Source of the DNA: Pseudomonadota bacterium
GTDB taxonomy: Bacteria; Pseudomonadota; Alphaproteobacteria; Acetobacterales; Acetobacteraceae
Direction of reading: 5' to 3'
DNA: 10,284 nt
Assembly: GCA_021808185.1 (NCBI GenBank)
Contig: JAKBCB010000091.1
Span: 1-10,284, forward strand
Shown here: in pieces, positions 6,701 through 10,284 of the stretch
Layout: each line of letters opens with the position of its first letter
Position numbering within the stretch: position 1 is the stretch's first letter
The notes under the pieces: model-generated
The model's input: the letters and a program-made list of their open reading frames with translations, nothing else
What the model was told of the DNA's origin: nothing
Databases searched by the model: none
Program-made: the position numbers and the translations under genes

Positions 6701-6835
6701 GGGCCGGCACCCTAGCCGCCGTCGCCGGGGTGAGGAAGTGGGGCGGCTGGTGGTGCTTTGGTAATACCTGCGGTGCGAGTTTCGGGAGCCGGCCTCCGGC
6801 GCGGGCTGGACGACGGTGGCGGATCGCGGGGGCGG

Positions 6836-8857
6836 ATGAACGACAGCGGCAAGCGCCGGGACTGGACGGAGGTCGCGCTGGCCACCGGCGAGCTCATCCC
6901 GGATGGAACCAACGAACGGCAAGGTGCCGGAACGGGGAGGGCCATGGCGTCGATGCGGATCGATGGTCCGCTGGACCCTCGCATGCGGCAACAGGAGGTC
7001 CTGGCCCAGCTCGGGTCGTGGGCGCTGCGCCGCACCGACCCCGATACGCTGCTGCGCGAGGCCGCGCGGCTCGTCGCCCTCGGGCTGCGCACGGGGTATT
7101 GCGGCATCCTGGAATACCTGCCGGCGGAGCACCGTTTCCTGCCCCGCGCCTGGGTCGGCTGGCCGGACGGCGCGGCGCGCCCCGGCAGCCTCGCCGCCGC
7201 CGCGGTGGCCAGCGCCGACAAGGCGATGCGCGAGGCAGGCCCGGTCGCCTCGAACAGCTTCGCCGGCAACGGGCGGGAGCCGCTGTCGCGGCTGCCGCGC
7301 CTGCACGGCATCGTGCGCGCGCTGGATGTCGCAATCTCCCGCAGCGACAGCGTGTTCGGCGTGCTCGCGGCCGGCAGCGACACGCCGGGCGAGTTCGGGG
7401 CGATGGATGTCGGCTTCATCCAGGCGGCGGCCAACCTGATCGGCATGGCGCTGGACCGCGCGCGCGCCGAGGCGGCGCTGGTCGCCTCCTGGACCCGCAC
7501 GCAGGAGATCCTGGAGAGCATCAGCGACATCACCTTCACGCTCGATCACGCGTTCCGCTTCACCCACCTCAACGGCAAGGCGGTGGAATGGAGCGGGCGT
7601 GCGCGCGAGGATCTGCTCGGGCAGGTGATCTGGGACGCGTTCCCGCGGATGGTCGGCACCGAGATGCAGGCCGCCTGTCACCGCGCCGCACGCGAACGCC
7701 GGGTGGTGCACCTGGAGACCATCGGCGTGGTGCGCCGCCGCTGGGTGGAGATCAGCATCTACCCGAGCGAGGACGGGCTCGCGGTGTATTTCCGCGACAT
7801 CGACGAGCGCAAACACGCGGACGCGGCCTTGCGCGAGAGCGAGGTGCGGCTGCGCTTCGCCGTGGAAAGCGCCGGCATCGGCACCTGGGAACAGGACATC
7901 GCCACCGGCCGGGTCACGCGCTCGCCCGGGCACGCGGCGATCTTCGGCGTCGATCCCTCGGTGCCATGGAGCCACGCGACGTTCCTGCGCCACGTGCTGC
8001 GGGAGGACCGGGCGCGGGCGGACGCGCAGCGACGCAAGGCGCTGGCGGGCGGGACGGACTGGCGCATCATCTGCCGCATCCGCCGCGCCAACGACGGGGC
8101 GGTGCGCTGGATCGAGGCGCGCGGCGCGCCGATGCCGGAACCCTCCGGCGAACTGCTGCGCTATGTCGGCATCATCAGCGACATCACCGAGCGCATGGAG
8201 GCGGAGTCCTCGCACCAGCGCCAGGCCGAGACGCTGGAGCGTCGGGTGGCCGAGCGCACCCGCGAACTGGCCGAGGCCAATGCCCGACTGACACGCGAGA
8301 TCGCCGAGCGCGAGCGGGCGGAAAGCGCGCTGTTGCAGGCGCAGCGGCTGGAGGCCATCGGGCAACTGGTCGGCGGCGTCGCGCACGCCTTCACCAATCT
8401 GCTCACCGCGACCATCTCAAATCTGGAGCTGGCGGGGCGCGGAAAGCTGGACGCCAACTCCGTGCTGTCCGGCCTCAGCGAGGTGCTCGCGCGGACCTGC
8501 GGCGAGCGGGTGCGCATCGCCACGCGCAATGTCGGCGCGGGCGATGCGGCGCTGCCCGCGGACCTGCCGGCTGGGGACTACATCCTGCTGTCGGTGGCGG
8601 ACGAGGGCGTGGGCATGCCGCCCGACGTGCTGGCCAGGGCCGCCGAGCCGTTCTTCACCACCAAGATCGTGGGCCAGGGCCACGGGCTGGGGCTGGCGCA
8701 GGTGGACGGCGTGGCACGCCAGTTCGGCGGCACCATGCGGGTGCGTAGCGCGGTCGGGCAAGGCACCACGGTGGACATCTTCCTGCCGCGCGCGGTCGAG
8801 AGCGACGCCGGGGCGGCGCGGGACGCGGGGCCGGTGCTGGCGGCGGTGGCACTCTGA
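6836..8857 (+). CDS. GAF-PAS-PAS histidine-kinase-like sensor with degenerate, shortened catalytic core
   Basis: This 673-residue, apparently soluble sensor has no transmembrane segment. By eye it has a GAF-like domain (about 48-215), a first PAS domain (about 222-327, ending YFRDIDERKHAD), a second PAS domain (about 336-453, ending GIISDITERMEAE), a coiled coil (about 457-505) and a kinase remnant. The H-box region reads LEAIGQLVGGVAHAFTNLL, retaining H517 but with A and T where the family has H-D-F-N-N. The ATP-binding part keeps G1 (DEGVGM, 589-594), the F-box (EPFFTTK) and G2 (GHGLGL, 615-620). No N-box is present, and only 72 residues separate H517 from D589, so about half of the DHp-to-G1 region is missing. 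There is no receiver domain. Autophosphorylation is doubtful. Start is uncertain: ATG 6836 is chosen for coding-like codon use; TTG 6758, ATG 6944 and ATG 6953 (GGAGG at 6936-6940) are alternatives. Confidence 0.88.
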   Translation: MNDSGKRRDWTEVALATGELIPDGTNERQGAGTGRAMASMRIDGPLDPRMRQQEVLAQLGSWALRRTDPDTLLREAARLVALGLRTGYCGILEYLPAEHRFLPRAWVGWPDGAARPGSLAAAAVASADKAMREAGPVASNSFAGNGREPLSRLPRLHGIVRALDVAISRSDSVFGVLAAGSDTPGEFGAMDVGFIQAAANLIGMALDRARAEAALVASWTRTQEILESISDITFTLDHAFRFTHLNGKAVEWSGRAREDLLGQVIWDAFPRMVGTEMQAACHRAARERRVVHLETIGVVRRRWVEISIYPSEDGLAVYFRDIDERKHADAALRESEVRLRFAVESAGIGTWEQDIATGRVTRSPGHAAIFGVDPSVPWSHATFLRHVLREDRARADAQRRKALAGGTDWRIICRIRRANDGAVRWIEARGAPMPEPSGELLRYVGIISDITERMEAESSHQRQAETLERRVAERTRELAEANARLTREIAERERAESALLQAQRLEAIGQLVGGVAHAFTNLLTATISNLELAGRGKLDANSVLSGLSEVLARTCGERVRIATRNVGAGDAALPADLPAGDYILLSVADEGVGMPPDVLARAAEPFFTTKIVGQGHGLGLAQVDGVARQFGGTMRVRSAVGQGTTVDIFLPRAVESDAGAARDAGPVLAAVAL

Positions 8858-8866
8858 CCGGGTAAG

Positions 8867-8878
8867 CCGGCCGGCCGG
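8867..8878. other. 12-base GC palindrome after the sensor gene
   Basis: CCGGCCGGCCGG starts 9 bases after the sensor stop codon and is its own reverse complement. A second small stem, GCGGG/CCCGC (8888-8892 with 8896-8900), follows. Neither is followed by a T-run, so an intrinsic terminator is possible but not shown. Confidence 0.3.
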
Positions 8879-8907
8879 TTCCCCCGCGCGGGCCGCCCGC
8901 CTATAAC
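8879..8907 (+). promoter_or_regulatory. Candidate promoter for the CoA-transferase gene
   Basis: TATAAC (8902-8907) matches the -10 consensus in 5 of 6 positions and is the most AT-rich stretch in this gap. A 17-base spacer separates it from TTCCCC (8879-8884), a weak -35 box. A transcript starting near 8914 would have a leader of about 32 bases. The short distance after the sensor stop means read-through from the sensor gene is also possible. Confidence 0.35.
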
Positions 8908-8945
8908 CGCCGGGTCAACGGCCTCATGTTCCAGCGAGATCCCGC

Positions 8946-10169
8946 ATGTCCGACCCGTCCGCCCCTCCCTCCGGCCCGCTGCGCGGCCTGCGCGTGCTCG
9001 ATCTGACGCGCGTGCTGGCGGGGCCGACCTGCGTGCAGATGCTGGGCGATCTCGGGGCCGAGGTCATCAAGATCGAAAAGCCCGGCAGCGGCGACGACAC
9101 GCGCGGGTTCGCGCCGCCGTTCATGCCGGGCTCGCACGAGAGCGCCTATTTCGTCGGCGTGAACCGCAACAAGCAGTCGGTGACGCTGGACATCGCGCGG
9201 CCCGAGGGGCAGGCGCTGGCACGGCGGCTGCTGGCCGGGTGCGACATCCTGGTGGAGAATTTCAAGGTCGGCGCGTTGGCGAAATACGGCCTCGGCTACG
9301 AGCAGTTGCACGAGGAGTTTCCGGGGCTGATCTATTGCTCGATCACCGGCTTCGGCCAGACCGGCCCGTACGCGCCGCGCCCGGGCTATGACAGCCTGAT
9401 CCAGGCGATGGGCGGGGTGATGAGCCTGACCGGCGAGCCGGACGGGCTGCCGCAGAAGGTGGGCGTGCCGGTGGCCGACCTGTTCGCCGGGCTGTACGGC
9501 TGCATCGGCATCCTCGCGGCACTGCGCCACAAGGAGCGGACCGGACAGGGGCAGCAGATCGACATCGGCATGCTCGATACGCATGTGGCGTGGCTGGCCA
9601 ACCAGGGCATGAACTTCCTGGCCACCGGCGAGAACCCAGCGCGCCTGGGCAACCAGCATCCGAATATCGTGCCGTATCAGGTGTTCGCGACGGCGGACGG
9701 GCATGTGGTGCTGTCCATCGGCAACGACCCGACATTCCGGCGGTTTTGCGCGGCGTTTGGCCTGGAGCACCTGCCGGACGACGAGAATTTCGCCACCAAC
9801 GCGGCGCGCGTGCGCAACCGGCAACTGGTGACCGACACGCTGGCGCCGGTGCTGCGGCAACACAAGACGACGTGGTGGGTCGAGCGGCTGGAGGCGGAAA
9901 AGATCGGCTGCGGGCCGATCAACAAGCTCTCCGAGGTGTTCGACGACCCGCAGGTGCGCTTCCGCGAGATGGTGGTGGACCTGCCGCACGACGCCGCCGA
10001 AGGCGGGCGGGTGAAAGTGATCGCCAACCCGGTGCGGCTGTCCGAAACGCCGGTGGATTACCGCATCTCGCCGCCAACGCTGGGCGAGCACACCGAGGCC
10101 GTGCTCGGCCGGCTGCTCGGGCTGGGGGCCGCGGAATTGGCGGCGCTGCGGGAGCAGGGCATCGTCTGA
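8946..10169 (+). CDS. CaiB/BaiF family (class III) CoA transferase
   Basis: This 407-residue enzyme has the usual family length. Class III transferases move CoA between an acyl-CoA donor and a free carboxylic acid through an aspartyl-CoA thioester. The N-terminal LRGLRVLDLTRVLAGP (12-27), LGDLGAEVIKIEKPG (33-47), VNRNKQSVTLD (72-82) and DILVENFKVGAL are classic family motifs. ITGFGQTGPYAPRPGYD and VGVPVADLFAG follow. D178 in VADLFAG aligns with the catalytic aspartate (D169 in formyl-CoA transferase). QGQQIDIGMLD and the C-terminal LGEHTEAVL are also typical. Substrate cannot be read from sequence; formyl-CoA, succinyl-CoA and carnitine-type members all share these motifs. The ATG at 8946 has only a weak GAGA ribosome site. 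Its TGA overlaps the start of the next gene by one base (TGATG), so the two are probably co-translated. Confidence 0.95.
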   Translation: MSDPSAPPSGPLRGLRVLDLTRVLAGPTCVQMLGDLGAEVIKIEKPGSGDDTRGFAPPFMPGSHESAYFVGVNRNKQSVTLDIARPEGQALARRLLAGCDILVENFKVGALAKYGLGYEQLHEEFPGLIYCSITGFGQTGPYAPRPGYDSLIQAMGGVMSLTGEPDGLPQKVGVPVADLFAGLYGCIGILAALRHKERTGQGQQIDIGMLDTHVAWLANQGMNFLATGENPARLGNQHPNIVPYQVFATADGHVVLSIGNDPTFRRFCAAFGLEHLPDDENFATNAARVRNRQLVTDTLAPVLRQHKTTWWVERLEAEKIGCGPINKLSEVFDDPQVRFREMVVDLPHDAAEGGRVKVIANPVRLSETPVDYRISPPTLGEHTEAVLGRLLGLGAAELAALREQGIV

Positions 10170-10284
10170 TGTGGCCGCGCCGGGGCGAGGTGCGTTACCT
10201 GCTGCACGGCGCGTTCCATCGGCTGGCCTATGTCGAGACCGGCAATCCGGCCGCCCCACCGGTGCTGTGCGTGCACGACATCAC
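10169..10284 (+). CDS. Probable alpha/beta hydrolase (N-terminal fragment, cut by window edge)
   Basis: The first 38 codons are visible. The ATG at 10169 shares its first base with the CoA-transferase TGA, so translation is likely coupled. HRLAYVETGNPAAPPVLCVH looks like the first strands of an alpha/beta-hydrolase fold, where the family usually reads V-x-x-V-H-G before the oxyanion loop; here the motif is V-C-V-H-D-I. A hydrolase next to a CoA transferase could act on an ester or thioester of the same compound, but this is inference. The catalytic Ser, Asp and His lie outside the window, so the assignment is tentative. Confidence 0.65.
   Translation, partial: MWPRRGEVRYLLHGAFHRLAYVETGNPAAPPVLCVHDI

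Noticed and set aside
6701..6835. Divergent promoters between the Nudix and sensor genes
   Set aside because: TATTAC/TAATAC near 6762-6767 could serve as a -10 box, but no acceptable -35 box is found at proper spacing on either strand.
6701..8386. Long minus-strand open frame antisense to the sensor kinase, continuous with the Nudix frame
   Set aside because: The translation is Arg/Ala/His/Asp-rich with no recognisable domain, while the plus strand encodes clear GAF/PAS motifs. It is a shadow of high-GC codon use; Nudix starts at 6700.
8901..10259. 452-codon minus-strand open frame opposite the CoA transferase
   Set aside because: Low-complexity His/Arg/Gln-rich translation without domain features, fully antisense to a well-supported gene.

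Overview
This window is high-GC, densely coding DNA with strongly G/C-ending codons. The gene content fits an alphaproteobacterium, possibly of the Rhodospirillales/Acetobacteraceae type: an AraF-type sugar ABC system, a CaiB/BaiF CoA transferase, an HDFNN-like PAS/GAF sensor kinase and AlaX. Taxonomy is inference from gene content and composition only. I see no rRNA, tRNA, CRISPR array, insertion sequence or phage gene.

Layout. The left two thirds (1-6700) are read on the minus strand. From upstream to downstream the order is: Nudix hydrolase (ADP-ribose pyrophosphatase type), alanyl-tRNA editing protein AlaX, 3-mercaptopyruvate sulfurtransferase SseA, cystathionine beta-lyase MetC, fluoride channel CrcB and a tandem-domain universal stress protein. 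These six genes are overlapping or separated by 3-46 bases, so they probably form one operon with a housekeeping, damage-repair and sulfur-metabolism flavour. After a 257-base gap comes a sugar-uptake unit: a periplasmic arabinose-binding-protein homologue, then the sugar ABC ATPase, which runs off the left edge. The gap holds a candidate promoter and two copies of a 15-base imperfect palindrome that look like operators. A 12-bp hairpin separates the binding protein gene from the ATPase gene.

The right third (6836-10284) is read on the plus strand. It starts with a GAF-PAS-PAS histidine-kinase-like protein, followed by a class III CoA transferase that shares one base with the start of an alpha/beta-hydrolase-like gene cut by the right edge.

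The main oddity is the sensor kinase. Its reading frame is intact, but the H-box is altered (the usual H-D-F-N-N is H-A-F-T-N) and the spacing from the H-box to the G1 box is only 72 residues. The second dimerisation helix and the N-box appear to be deleted in frame, so it is probably a pseudokinase or a decaying gene. Other points are the paired operators, the intercistronic hairpin, a non-canonical ABC signature motif and a possible 5-codon leader coupled to crcB. I do not see a clearly new multi-gene system here.
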